Both the position numbers and the translations under genes were made by a program. The notes under the pieces were generated by a model, which worked only from the letters and a program-made list of their open reading frames with translations, was not told the origin of the DNA and did no database searches. 64,000 nt of DNA from assembly GCA_938002665.1 (NCBI GenBank), contig CALLAE010000069.1, forward strand, positions 1 through 64,000, in the 5' to 3' direction. How positions within the stretch are numbered: the first letter of the stretch is position 1; each line of letters begins with the position of its first letter. Of this stretch, positions 7,081-16,159 are shown piece by piece. Source of the stretch: an uncultured Saprospiraceae bacterium. GTDB lineage: Bacteria > Bacteroidota > Bacteroidia > Chitinophagales > Saprospiraceae.

Positions 7081-8976
7081 ATGCAAGAACGAAGACCTAC
7101 ATCAGATTGGTTGCCCATCACCAAAAAGGAATTAGAGTATAGAGACTGGTCAGAACTGGATGTGGTCTTGATATCTGGAGACGCTTATGTGGACCACCCC
7201 GCTTTTGGTACAGCTGTTATCGGTAGAATACTGGAAGATATGGGTTTGCGGGTAGCTATAGTGCCCCAGCCCAACTGGCAAGATGATTTAAGAGACTTTA
7301 AGAAGTTTGGTCAACCAAAGTTGTTTTTTGGTGTGACTTCGGGTTGCATGGATACCATGGTCAATCACTATACTGCAGGAAGAAGAAAGCGTTCTACAGA
7401 CGCCTATACGCCTGGTGGTAAGGCAGGGTTCAGACCCGACTACAGCAGTACCGTCTATTGCAAAATACTCAAGGACTTATTTCCTGATGTTCCTGTGTTG
7501 CTAGGTGGCATAGAAGCCTCCCTCAGAAGAGTCACGCATTATGACTACTGGGCAGATAAGTTATTTGCCAATATATTGACTGAGAGTGGCGCCGACATGC
7601 TGGTGTATGGAATGGGTGAGATGCCACTGAGAGAGCTTGTGCGCCTACTGCAAAAAGGAGTACCTTTCTCTTCTATCAAGACAGTCCCACAGACGGCTGT
7701 GCTACATCCACGCCAAGAGGAGTTGCCTAAAATAAAAGTGTGGGAAGATCTGAAATTGCATTCGCATGAGAAATGTCTCAGGGACAAGCTTGCCTTTGCC
7801 GCTAACTTTAAGCATGTAGAGCAAGAATCAAATAGGGTACAGGCTAAGCGACTTATTCAAGGGGTAGGGGATCATAATCTGATTATCAATCCGCCATACC
7901 CTCCCATGACCGAAAAAGAAATAGATACCTCTTTTGATCTGCCTTATACCAGACTTCCACATCCCAAGTATGATAAAAGGGGTAGCATACCAGCCTACGA
8001 AATGATACGCTTCTCTATCAATATGCATAGAGGTTGTTTTGGTGGTTGTAGCTTCTGTACTATCTCTGCGCATCAGGGAAAGTTTGTAGCCAGTAGGTCT
8101 GAAGCTTCCATCCTGAAAGAGGTGGAAGCAGTAACAGAAATGCCCGGTTACAAAGGGTATATAAGTGACCTAGGTGGACCTTCCGCTAATATGTATCGGA
8201 TGAAGGGTAAGGTACAATCTATCTGCGATCGTTGTGTAGCACCCTCCTGTATCCATCCAGTTATCTGTAGTAATCTGGATACCAGTCATAAACCATTGAC
8301 AAACATTTATAAGAAAGTGGATGCACATCCGAAAGTCAAAAAAGCATTCGTCAGTAGTGGCATCAGATATGATCTTGTAGTGGATGATTACAATAAAGAG
8401 AATGACGGAAGCCTAGATGAGTATATGGATCAGCTCGTGAGTAGACACGTCTGCGGAAGGCTAAAGGTAGCACCAGAACATACTTCAAATGAGACGCTGA
8501 AAGTGATGCGAAAACCATCTTTTAAGCACTTTCACCAGTTCAAGAAAAAGTATGATCACTATAATAAAAAGCATGGGCTTAGTCAGCCTCTGATCCCTTA
8601 TTTCATATCCAGTCACCCTGGTAGTACAGAAGAAGAGATGGCAAATCTCGCTGCGGAAACAAAGGAGATGGGATTTAAATTGGAGCAAGTCCAGGACTTC
8701 ACACCTACGCCTATGACGGTAGCAACTGTCATCTATTATACTGGCGTTCATCCATATACTTTAAGACCTATTTATACAGCCAAAACCTCCAAACAAAAGA
8801 AAAACCAGCATCTTTTCTTCTTCTGGTACAAGAGGGAAAACTACACAGTTATACGTGATAAGCTCAATAATATGGGTCGACCTGACCTGGCGGACAAATT
8901 AATCGAAGACCGCAAGAAGCAGCAAAAGAAGGAAATAATAAAGGCAAGAGGGAAGAATAAAAAGCGAAAAAGGTAA
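7081..8976 (+). CDS. ygiQ: YgiQ family radical SAM protein (UPF0313)
   Basis: A 631-residue cytoplasmic protein. The N-terminal part opens with 'RRPTSDWLPITKKELE' and has cobalamin-binding-like strands. The radical SAM motif is RGCFGGCSFC, with Cys319, Cys323 and Cys326 as the [4Fe-4S] ligands. The C-terminal third contains 'PYFISSHPGSTEEEM' and 'QVQDFTPTPMTVATVIYY', characteristic of YgiQ, and ends in a Lys/Arg-rich tail. Length is slightly below the usual 650-750. The reaction catalysed by this widespread family is not known to me. Single gene with no close operon partner. Confidence 0.93.
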   Translation: MQERRPTSDWLPITKKELEYRDWSELDVVLISGDAYVDHPAFGTAVIGRILEDMGLRVAIVPQPNWQDDLRDFKKFGQPKLFFGVTSGCMDTMVNHYTAGRRKRSTDAYTPGGKAGFRPDYSSTVYCKILKDLFPDVPVLLGGIEASLRRVTHYDYWADKLFANILTESGADMLVYGMGEMPLRELVRLLQKGVPFSSIKTVPQTAVLHPRQEELPKIKVWEDLKLHSHEKCLRDKLAFAANFKHVEQESNRVQAKRLIQGVGDHNLIINPPYPPMTEKEIDTSFDLPYTRLPHPKYDKRGSIPAYEMIRFSINMHRGCFGGCSFCTISAHQGKFVASRSEASILKEVEAVTEMPGYKGYISDLGGPSANMYRMKGKVQSICDRCVAPSCIHPVICSNLDTSHKPLTNIYKKVDAHPKVKKAFVSSGIRYDLVVDDYNKENDGSLDEYMDQLVSRHVCGRLKVAPEHTSNETLKVMRKPSFKHFHQFKKKYDHYNKKHGLSQPLIPYFISSHPGSTEEEMANLAAETKEMGFKLEQVQDFTPTPMTVATVIYYTGVHPYTLRPIYTAKTSKQKKNQHLFFFWYKRENYTVIRDKLNNMGRPDLADKLIEDRKKQQKKEIIKARGKNKKRKR

Positions 8977-9153
8977 CTAAGTATCTTATTTTCATTCTCT
9001 TATACATTAATATATTATCTAATGTGTTGTGCCCTTGGATTAAGCCCTTCATCTAGACGAACTGTTAATTTTTGTTATCCTTCAACGAAATGTAACTTTT
9101 TAACGTTTATATAGTCATAATACTATATATAATATTCTGACAAAGAATAAGTT

Positions 9154-9600
9154 ATGAAGAATACAACCTTTGTTAATACAAGAGAAAGCCTAGATGTTGT
9201 TGTTGAATTGCATTCACATCACAGAAGATTCCACTCTTATCTAGATAAGTTGGCGGCAAGTTCTAATGAAGTAGCTGTAATAGAATTACTTATCGAGATT
9301 AGAAAATACAATATGGACTGTATAGAGAAATATAGCGGTCTGATTTCTAGAGGTAAAATCAAGACTAAGTTATCAGTCAAAACTTCTTTTTCTGAAAATA
9401 TAACAGGACTTAGAGAAGATGATATGACCTTATGGAATATACATGGTCAGCTGGCTCGTCTCATTCCTGTTTATCTACAAGCGCTCAGGAATAAATCTAT
9501 CAATAAAGTTGTAAGAGCAATTATCAGCAACAACTATGACCAGCTTATTCTTATCAAGGATGACTTATTGCATCCTTTGCCAGCGTTAGAGCATGCCTAG
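9154..9600 (+). CDS. Unknown helical protein, 148 aa
   Basis: No recognised motif. The composition predicts an almost all-alpha protein: helices at about 10-35, 38-60, 85-110 and 115-140, with several His near the start ('ELHSHHRRFHSYLDKL'). This could be a hemerythrin-like or ferritin-like small bundle, but the ligand spacing is not convincing. No signal peptide or membrane segment. The stop codon shares the bases CTAG with the stop of the convergent gene at 9597. An ATG start at 9154 follows a 177-nt AT-rich gap after ygiQ, so it probably has its own promoter. Confidence 0.6.
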   Translation: MKNTTFVNTRESLDVVVELHSHHRRFHSYLDKLAASSNEVAVIELLIEIRKYNMDCIEKYSGLISRGKIKTKLSVKTSFSENITGLREDDMTLWNIHGQLARLIPVYLQALRNKSINKVVRAIISNNYDQLILIKDDLLHPLPALEHA

Positions 9601-10796
9601 CATTCTGGCGGCATAAATTCATCTTCTTTACAGCAGTCAGGTACATCATTGATACAGACCTTTAGATAATCGTAGTCCTCACCACTTATAGGAAAGTCTA
9701 TAATTTCTATGGGAAGGTCAGATAGTTTGAAATAGTCGATAAGGATTCCTTGTCGGATGTAAACATCGAAAAATTCATTTCCAGCATTCTCATATTCAAA
9801 ATCTAAAACAATATTATAAGTACTATCAGAGGTGCATTCCTTTACCTCGATGACTAAGTCATATATCTCACATTCATTTTCCTCACATGAGGGAGGCATG
9901 AACTCTACTTCTTTGCAGCAATCAGGGTTATCAGTCATGCAAATCTTTATAAAATCATATTCTTTCCCACTAAGAGCAAAGTCATCTAATTCTAAAGGAA
10001 GTGTCGAAAGTGGGTAATTAGCTATCCTTTCGTTATTCCTTATGAAAACTTCAAAATTGCTATGTGTAGCGTTGTCATACTCAAAATTTAAAGTAAGCTC
10101 ATAAGTCTTTTCTGAGGTGCAATCACCCAGCTCTACTTTGAGGTCTGAAATTTCACAATCCGTTTCTTCACATATAGCAGGCATGAATTCTATTTCTTTG
10201 CAGCAATCTAAGTTGTCGTTGATACAGATTTTTAAGTAGTCATACTCTAGACCACTTGTTTCGAATTTAGTTAGGCTAAGAGGTAGGTCTGATAACTTAT
10301 AATAATCTATAAGTTCTCCATTTCTAATAAATAGATCGAAAAAGTCATTTGTTGCATTTTCATATTCTAAGAAGAGATCAAGACTGTATATTCCTTCAGT
10401 AATGCATTCTCCCACTTCTACCTCTAAGGCAGTAATCAGACAATCTCCCGTTTCTTCTTTACAATCTGGGGGAAAGAATTCTATTTCTTTAGTGCACTCA
10501 TCGTCTTCATTTAGTCGGACTTTTAGATAGTCATCGCTCAGTCCGCTCATCTCAAATTTGTCAATGGTAATGGGAAGGTCAGCTAATTTATAATGACCAA
10601 CGAGCATATTATTTCTAGAGAATAATTCAAAGTATTCCGAATCTGATCCTTCTGCAATAAAGTTGACTGTCAACGCATAGGAGTCCTCACAACTGCATTC
10701 GCCGACGGTTACTTCTAGATCTCTGATAAAACAAACATCTCCCCCACAACTTAAAAGCGAGATTAATAAGAGGATAGTGAATATTCTTAAGAACAT
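9597..10796 (-). CDS. Lipoprotein of four ~95-residue Cys-bounded repeats
   Basis: A 399-residue protein with a short lipoprotein signal (MFLRIFTILLLISLLSC; lipid Cys at about 17). The rest is four tandem units. Each runs from a Cys before 'I-x-D-L-x-V-E-V-G-E-C-T', through 'FEYENA', 'FIRN', 'YKLSDLPL' and 'SGxxYDYLKICIND', to 'CCKEIEFMPP-C'. Six conserved Cys per unit suggest disulfides between flanking strands, so each unit is probably an Ig-like beta-sandwich facing the periplasm or exterior. The first unit is most divergent and lacks the CC pair (ECTKEIEFFPP). No known family recognised. The terminal Cys is the last residue, so the array ends flush with the gene. Confidence 0.75.
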   Translation of the reverse strand: MFLRIFTILLLISLLSCGGDVCFIRDLEVTVGECSCEDSYALTVNFIAEGSDSEYFELFSRNNMLVGHYKLADLPITIDKFEMSGLSDDYLKVRLNEDDECTKEIEFFPPDCKEETGDCLITALEVEVGECITEGIYSLDLFLEYENATNDFFDLFIRNGELIDYYKLSDLPLSLTKFETSGLEYDYLKICINDNLDCCKEIEFMPAICEETDCEISDLKVELGDCTSEKTYELTLNFEYDNATHSNFEVFIRNNERIANYPLSTLPLELDDFALSGKEYDFIKICMTDNPDCCKEVEFMPPSCEENECEIYDLVIEVKECTSDSTYNIVLDFEYENAGNEFFDVYIRQGILIDYFKLSDLPIEIIDFPISGEDYDYLKVCINDVPDCCKEDEFMPPEC

Positions 10797-10902
10797 CTGA
10801 AATAGGTTTAGTTATGTGCAAAGTTACAATGTAGTTATACCTCTGCTAAGCTAGACGTTGCGTTCAGAAAGAAAAATAATTAATAAAGGGGATAGGCTGG
10901 CT

Positions 10903-11565
10903 CTATGGGGCTAATCTATCTACTGTCCATTTGCCATCATCAGCTGCACGATACCTGAAGCGATCATGCATTCTGTGTTCTCTTCCTTGCCAGAACTCTA
11001 GTATGGAAGGCTTGAGAATGTAGCCTCCCCAGAAGTGGGGTAGTGGGATGGGGTCTACGTCTGCAAAACGATTCTCTACTTCTGCTTTCTTTTCTTCTAG
11101 GTAGTGTTCTTTGATTTCTTGACTTTGAGGAGAAGCCCAGGCACTCAGTTGACTGCCTCTAGGCCGAGAATGAAAGTAACTTATGGAAGCGTCTTCAGAA
11201 GCTTTTTCCACTACGCCTTGTATCCGCACTTGCCTCTCCAATTCTTTCCAGTGAAAGACTAGTGCAGCTTGTGGGTTGGCAGCAAGTTCTTGTGCTTTTT
11301 GACTTGTGTAATTTGTGTAGAACGCAAAGCCCTTAGGGCCGAAACCTTTCAGTAGGACAATTCTGGCAGAGGGTAGGCCATGCAGATTGGCAGTAGCGAG
11401 GGTCATAGCATTAGGCTCGTCTATGCCTGCTTTTTCTGCATCTTGATACCAGCGCTCAAATTGTATAACTGGATCAGAAGAAAGGTTTTGTTCTTCTAAT
11501 AGATCTTTCTGGTAACTCTTACGTCTATCTGCTAAATCTCCCATTTGTCCATTTTCAGTTTGCAA
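10903..11565 (-). CDS. pdxH: Pyridoxamine 5'-phosphate oxidase
   Basis: An FMN-dependent enzyme that oxidises pyridoxamine or pyridoxine phosphate to pyridoxal phosphate in the cytoplasm. 220 residues, the normal length. Family marks: 'DRRKSYQKDLLEE' near the start, 'SARIVLLKGFGPKGFAFYTN' for FMN binding, 'RIQGVVEK', 'SRPRGSQLSAWASPQS' for substrate binding, and the C-terminal 'RLAP'. From ATG 11565 it overlaps the efflux-pump gene by 11 nt; ATG 11544 (MGDLADRRKSYQ) would leave a 10-nt gap and also fits the family. Either way it is the last gene of the tetR-efflux transcript, an unusual place for a vitamin B6 gene. Confidence 0.96.
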   Translation of the reverse strand: MQTENGQMGDLADRRKSYQKDLLEEQNLSSDPVIQFERWYQDAEKAGIDEPNAMTLATANLHGLPSARIVLLKGFGPKGFAFYTNYTSQKAQELAANPQAALVFHWKELERQVRIQGVVEKASEDASISYFHSRPRGSQLSAWASPQSQEIKEHYLEEKKAEVENRFADVDPIPLPHFWGGYILKPSILEFWQGREHRMHDRFRYRAADDGKWTVDRLAP

Positions 11566-14500
11566 TAATACTGGCTTTTGGCTTGCCGATACTCATAAAT
11601 CGCCGCTTAATTCTAAAGGCCAGCCAGTACATGACAGGAACAACAATTAAGGTCAAGAAAGTTGCAAATATTATCCCATAAATAATCGTCCAGGCCATCG
11701 GCCCCCACATGGCTGTATTATCTCCACCCAAGAAAAATTGTGGATCTAAACTTTTTACAAAAGAAAAGAAGTTAAAATTAAATCCTATCGCTAAAGGTAT
11801 CAATCCTAACACCGTCGTAATAGCCGTCAAGAGTACGGGACGTAATCTTGTCGCTCCTCCCTCTATGATGCATTCCTTAACTATAGTCATATCCATGTCA
11901 TTCATGGAATTAAGACCTAAGCTTTCCCGCTTTCTTTTTATCACCAGATTAATATAATCTATAAGAACGATAGCATTGTTGACGACTATACCAGCAAGGG
12001 CAATAATGCCCACACCAGTGAAGATTACATTGATAGTCATGCCAGAGATAGTATAACCTAAGAATACGCCGATGGTACTGAACAGTACAGAGAGAATAAT
12101 AATAAAAGGCGAAATGAGAGAATTAAATTGTGTGACGATGATAATAAATATGATAAACAAGGCCACTAGAAAGGCCATGCTCAGAAAAGCAGAATCTTCC
12201 GCTTGCTGTTGTTGCTCTCCTGTAAAGGCATAAGTGATGCCGTCTGGAAGAGGGTAGGATGACATGTACTCCTCTAGGTCTGCATTTATTTCGTTTGCAT
12301 TGTATCCATCTAGTACATTGGATGCGACGGTGATTACTCGTTGTAGCTCAGATCTTTTTATCGCATTGTAGGTGGAGGAATATCTGAATTTAGCTACAGA
12401 TGAAATAGGTACTTGTTTTATCCTTCCATCTGACTGGTCTCTGAAAGTTATCCTTTGATTTATAAGACCATTGATATCATTTCTGGAGTTTTCGTTCAGA
12501 CGTACAACGATGGGGTATTCATCTTCTCCCACTTTGAACTTGGAAACTTCCTTACCGAAGACTGAGGTTCTCAGAGTAGAAGCCACTTGGCCTGTGCTGA
12601 TTCCATAGCGTCTAGCAGCATCTCTATCTATATCTACAAGCAACTCTGGTTTTTCTAGTTCTACATCTGCCTTTAGTTCTTCTATGCCTCCGATGTTAGA
12701 ATTATTGATATCCTTTATGACTTGACTGGATAGTACGATCAGAGAATCTATATTCTCACCTCTTAGTTCTAGATTGACTGCTTTGCCTGTAGGAGGTCCA
12801 GAGGCGTTTTGATCTACAGAGACAACGACTCCAGGGTAGCCTTTTATTTCTTCTCTGATTTCGTTGAGAATCTTACGAGTGGAGACACCTCCTCTGAATT
12901 TGTACTCCAGAAAAGTAATAGTAATCCTTGCCTTATATGGTGTTACTCCAGGTACAGGAGGCTGATTGGGATCTGAAGTATTTTCTCCTACTAGAGTTAG
13001 TACTGATTCTACGATATCTTCATAGGGCTCTATGACTTTCTTGATTTTGTCTTCCAGTTCCGCAGCTGCTTTGTTAGTGAATTCTATATCACTACCGAAG
13101 GGTAATTCGACAAAGACATTCACATATAGTGGGTCTGCCTCTGGGAAGAATTCTATTACTGGCTTACTCATAACAAGTAAGGCAATAGCCCCAAACATCA
13201 ATAGAAAAGTACAGATAAAAGCAAGCGGTGCATTTATACCCTTTAGTACAAATCTGATCACTTTGTTGTACCCTTTTTCCAGGACTGGGAGAACTCTGTT
13301 CTGAAAACCAAAGGAGGCAGGTCTCAAAATAAAATGATTGAGCAACGATAGTAGTGCCACGATAATCATAATATTTCTCAGCCATTCTACTTTTATAAGG
13401 TGTGCTACTACTGCTATTAGAAGCATAAGCAAAGCACCGACTAAAACGTTTCTGGATTTCCTTCTTTGGGCCATCTGGTCTTCAGACTTTGTATCTACTT
13501 TCATGAAGCGACTCGTGAGCACAGGATTGATAACTAGAGCGACAAAGAGGGAAGAGGAGAGCACTATAATTAAGGTCTTAGGTAAGTACTGCATAAATAC
13601 TCCCATCATACCTGGCCAGAACATGAGCGGTAAGAAGGCAGCTAGGGTAGTAGCCGTAGAAGCTATGATAGGCCAGGCGACCTCACCTGTTCCAAACTTT
13701 GCAGCATCCATCCCTGAAGAGCCATTTTGACGATACCTGTAGATGTTCTCTACGACCACGATCCCATTATCTACTAGTAAGCCTAGCGCTAGGATAAGAC
13801 CGAAAAGCACAACGATATTCATCGTTACACCTGAGAGATATAGAATCATGATACCTGTCAGCATGGATAGTGGAATAGCGATCCCTACAAAGAGGGCATT
13901 CCTAAGTCCTAGAAAAAAAAGAAGTACCATTATGACTAGTATGACACCTGAGATGATACTGTTCTCAAGATTACTCACCTCATTTCTGGTGTAGATAGAA
14001 ATGTCATTAAAAAGTTTTATTGTAATACCAGAAGGTAGCACTTTTTCCTCTTCAGCTAAGACTGATTTTATTTTTTCTGCTGTAGACAAGAGATTTTCTC
14101 CGGATCGTTTGATGATCTCAAGTGAGATGACTGGTTGTCCATCAGATCTAGAATAGGAAGTCCGTTCTTCAAAACCGTAAATAACTTCCCCTATATCTTT
14201 TAGGTATATCGGTCTTTGGTTTTCTGCTTTGATTATGAGATTACGCAGTTCCTTTACTGATTCGAATTTTCCTACAACTCTTATCGCTCTTCTATTGCCA
14301 TTAGTGACCAGTTCTCCACCAGACATGGTTACGTTTTCTCTTGCGATAGCGGTTTCTACATCGCTATAGCTGACCTGTAGTGCTTGCATTTTGAGGAGGT
14401 CCATATTCACCTTTACCTCACGTTCTTGATCGCCGCTCATTCTTGCTTCTGAGACTTCTGAGATGTCTTCTATCTTATCTTGAATATATTCTGCATGACC

Positions 14501-14989
14501 TCTTAAAATGTCCATGTTGTAGTCTCCTGAAATGTTGACTGACATGATAGGAATCTGAGAAAAGTCTAGATCTTCTATCGCTGGATCTTGGTCTAAGTCC
14601 GAGGGAAGATCGGCTTTGTCTACTGCGTCTTTGACTTTAAGTAGAGCTTTGTCAGAGAGCATATCAGACTGGAATTCTGCAACGATGACGGAGAAGTCTT
14701 GGATGGAATTGGATGTCAATTTTTTTAGTCCTACAATAGAGTTTATTTCTTTCTCTATCGGCCTTGTGATTAGATTTTCTATCTCCTCAGCAGAGTTGCC
14801 AAAGTGCGGTGTCGTAATAGTAATAGTCGGCATGGCAGCATCTGGATACTGCTCCTTAGGCATGTCTGTGTAACTCTGTACTCCAAAAAAGAGTATCATA
14901 AAGGTGAGTAAAAAGACACTGGTAGAATTGTCTATAGCGAGCGAGCTAAGACTAAATTCTTTGAGGCTTTTAGTAATTTTATTCTCCAT
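11555..14989 (-). CDS. RND-family efflux permease (AcrB-like inner-membrane pump)
   Basis: 1144 residues with the standard RND plan: TM1 near residues 17-38, a large periplasmic loop (about 40-330), a bundle of hydrophobic segments (about 335-540), TM7 near 600, a second periplasmic loop, and a terminal TM cluster. The proton-relay stretch in TM4 reads 'GLLVDNGIVVVENI'. Compared with AcrB 'LVDDAIVVVENV', the second Asp is Asn, a variant I recall from many Bacteroidota pumps. Drives proton-coupled export with the adaptor and outer-membrane genes just upstream. Start overlaps the adaptor stop by 11 nt. Substrates unknown. Confidence 0.95.
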   Translation of the reverse strand: MENKITKSLKEFSLSSLAIDNSTSVFLLTFMILFFGVQSYTDMPKEQYPDAAMPTITITTPHFGNSAEEIENLITRPIEKEINSIVGLKKLTSNSIQDFSVIVAEFQSDMLSDKALLKVKDAVDKADLPSDLDQDPAIEDLDFSQIPIMSVNISGDYNMDILRGHAEYIQDKIEDISEVSEARMSGDQEREVKVNMDLLKMQALQVSYSDVETAIARENVTMSGGELVTNGNRRAIRVVGKFESVKELRNLIIKAENQRPIYLKDIGEVIYGFEERTSYSRSDGQPVISLEIIKRSGENLLSTAEKIKSVLAEEEKVLPSGITIKLFNDISIYTRNEVSNLENSIISGVILVIMVLLFFLGLRNALFVGIAIPLSMLTGIMILYLSGVTMNIVVLFGLILALGLLVDNGIVVVENIYRYRQNGSSGMDAAKFGTGEVAWPIIASTATTLAAFLPLMFWPGMMGVFMQYLPKTLIIVLSSSLFVALVINPVLTSRFMKVDTKSEDQMAQRRKSRNVLVGALLMLLIAVVAHLIKVEWLRNIMIIVALLSLLNHFILRPASFGFQNRVLPVLEKGYNKVIRFVLKGINAPLAFICTFLLMFGAIALLVMSKPVIEFFPEADPLYVNVFVELPFGSDIEFTNKAAAELEDKIKKVIEPYEDIVESVLTLVGENTSDPNQPPVPGVTPYKARITITFLEYKFRGGVSTRKILNEIREEIKGYPGVVVSVDQNASGPPTGKAVNLELRGENIDSLIVLSSQVIKDINNSNIGGIEELKADVELEKPELLVDIDRDAARRYGISTGQVASTLRTSVFGKEVSKFKVGEDEYPIVVRLNENSRNDINGLINQRITFRDQSDGRIKQVPISSVAKFRYSSTYNAIKRSELQRVITVASNVLDGYNANEINADLEEYMSSYPLPDGITYAFTGEQQQQAEDSAFLSMAFLVALFIIFIIIVTQFNSLISPFIIILSVLFSTIGVFLGYTISGMTINVIFTGVGIIALAGIVVNNAIVLIDYINLVIKRKRESLGLNSMNDMDMTIVKECIIEGGATRLRPVLLTAITTVLGLIPLAIGFNFNFFSFVKSLDPQFFLGGDNTAMWGPMAWTIIYGIIFATFLTLIVVPVMYWLAFRIKRRFMSIGKPKASIIAN

Positions 14990-16154
14990 CTTTAGTAGCT
15001 GTCTCTATAGGAGTTATCAAATCATTTTCTGACAAGTTCATGCCACCCGCAGTGACTAGCTTGTCGTTTTCGTCTAAGCCTATAATTACGACTACTTCAG
15101 AGCCATTGCTTTCGCTTATTTCGATAAGTCTTTTTTCTGCTCTTATTTTATTGCCATCTTTTTTTGTGACAAAGACAAATTTGTTGCCTCTCACATCTTC
15201 CTGGATGGCATCTATAGGTATAAGGATAGAGTTCTTTTGTGTTAGGTCATTGAATTTTACGGTGGCCATAAGATTCGGCTTGAGTTGTCCACCCATGCTG
15301 CCAGTATTGATTTCTATTTTGAAGGTACGATTGGTGGGGTCTATGGTCCTTCCTATCATGCTTATAGAACTATTGATAGTTTTATCTAGAGAAGGAAGAT
15401 ACACCTCTACTTTATCACCTTTTTTGACAGAGCTGAGCATAGACTCCTGAAGGTCAGCTACTACTTTTAGCTTGGAAGAATTGAGTATTTGTACGATAGG
15501 CATGCCAGGTCCTGCAGTTTCGCCCTGACTTAGAAATTCTTTATCCACGATGCCACTGATAGGAGCATACACATTTTTCTTTGCTATCTGACTATTGAGG
15601 GTGGAGAGCGATTTCTCTAGCCTTTCTTTACTGTTTTTTGCTTCTAGAAATTGCAATTCAGAACCTATATTTTGTTTCCACAATCTTTCTTGTCTTTCAA
15701 AGACTGTAGTAGCTAGTGAGAGAGAAGTATTTATTTCAGCGATTTGTGTTTCTAGGGTACTCATGTCAGTCGTAGCTATAAGTTGACCCCGATTGACATA
15801 GTTTCCCTCTTGCACATTGAGACTCATTATTCTACCTCCTATGTCAGAGCTCACATTGACAATGTCATCAGCCATGACCTGGGCTTGTACGTCTATGTAG
15901 CGATTGAATTCTTTAGCTTTTAGTAAAAGGGTTTCTACTTGGACAGGCGCTTTCTCTTTGGGAGGATCTAGTTTTAGAATTTCGTTATTTACTTCATTAA
16001 TATGTGCCTGTAATTCTTTAAGCTCTTTTTTCTTGGTTACCAGGTATTTTCTTTTGCCATCTAGATCTTCTGGGATACCCGCTGGTTTTTTACAGGAGTT
16101 AGAACTTGCTAGAATCAGACTAAGGAATAGAAGTTTGTAGTGTAATGTTTTCAT
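14979..16154 (-). CDS. RND efflux periplasmic adaptor (membrane fusion protein)
   Basis: 391 residues with a lipoprotein signal (lipobox 'SSNSC', lipid Cys near 21), an early coiled coil (about 30-60), a biotinyl-lipoyl half 'VSSDIGGRIMSLNVQEGNYV', a helical hairpin (about 135-190), the second lipoyl half 'NVYAPISGIVDKEFLSQGE', then beta-barrel and membrane-proximal domains ('VKKGDKVEVYLPSL'). This is the usual HlyD/AcrA-type order. It bridges the pump at 11555-14989 and the outer-membrane channel at 16160-17536. Five nt separate it from the channel gene. Confidence 0.93.
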   Translation of the reverse strand: MKTLHYKLLFLSLILASSNSCKKPAGIPEDLDGKRKYLVTKKKELKELQAHINEVNNEILKLDPPKEKAPVQVETLLLKAKEFNRYIDVQAQVMADDIVNVSSDIGGRIMSLNVQEGNYVNRGQLIATTDMSTLETQIAEINTSLSLATTVFERQERLWKQNIGSELQFLEAKNSKERLEKSLSTLNSQIAKKNVYAPISGIVDKEFLSQGETAGPGMPIVQILNSSKLKVVADLQESMLSSVKKGDKVEVYLPSLDKTINSSISMIGRTIDPTNRTFKIEINTGSMGGQLKPNLMATVKFNDLTQKNSILIPIDAIQEDVRGNKFVFVTKKDGNKIRAEKRLIEISESNGSEVVVIIGLDENDKLVTAGGMNLSENDLITPIETATKDGE

Positions 16155-16159
16155 ATCGT

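Noticed and set aside
13338-13730. 130-codon plus-strand frame
   Set aside because: Lies fully antisense inside the well-supported RND pump gene; composition follows the reverse complement of membrane segments.
15040-15450. 136-codon plus-strand frame
   Set aside because: Antisense shadow of the adaptor gene; no start context and no family likeness.
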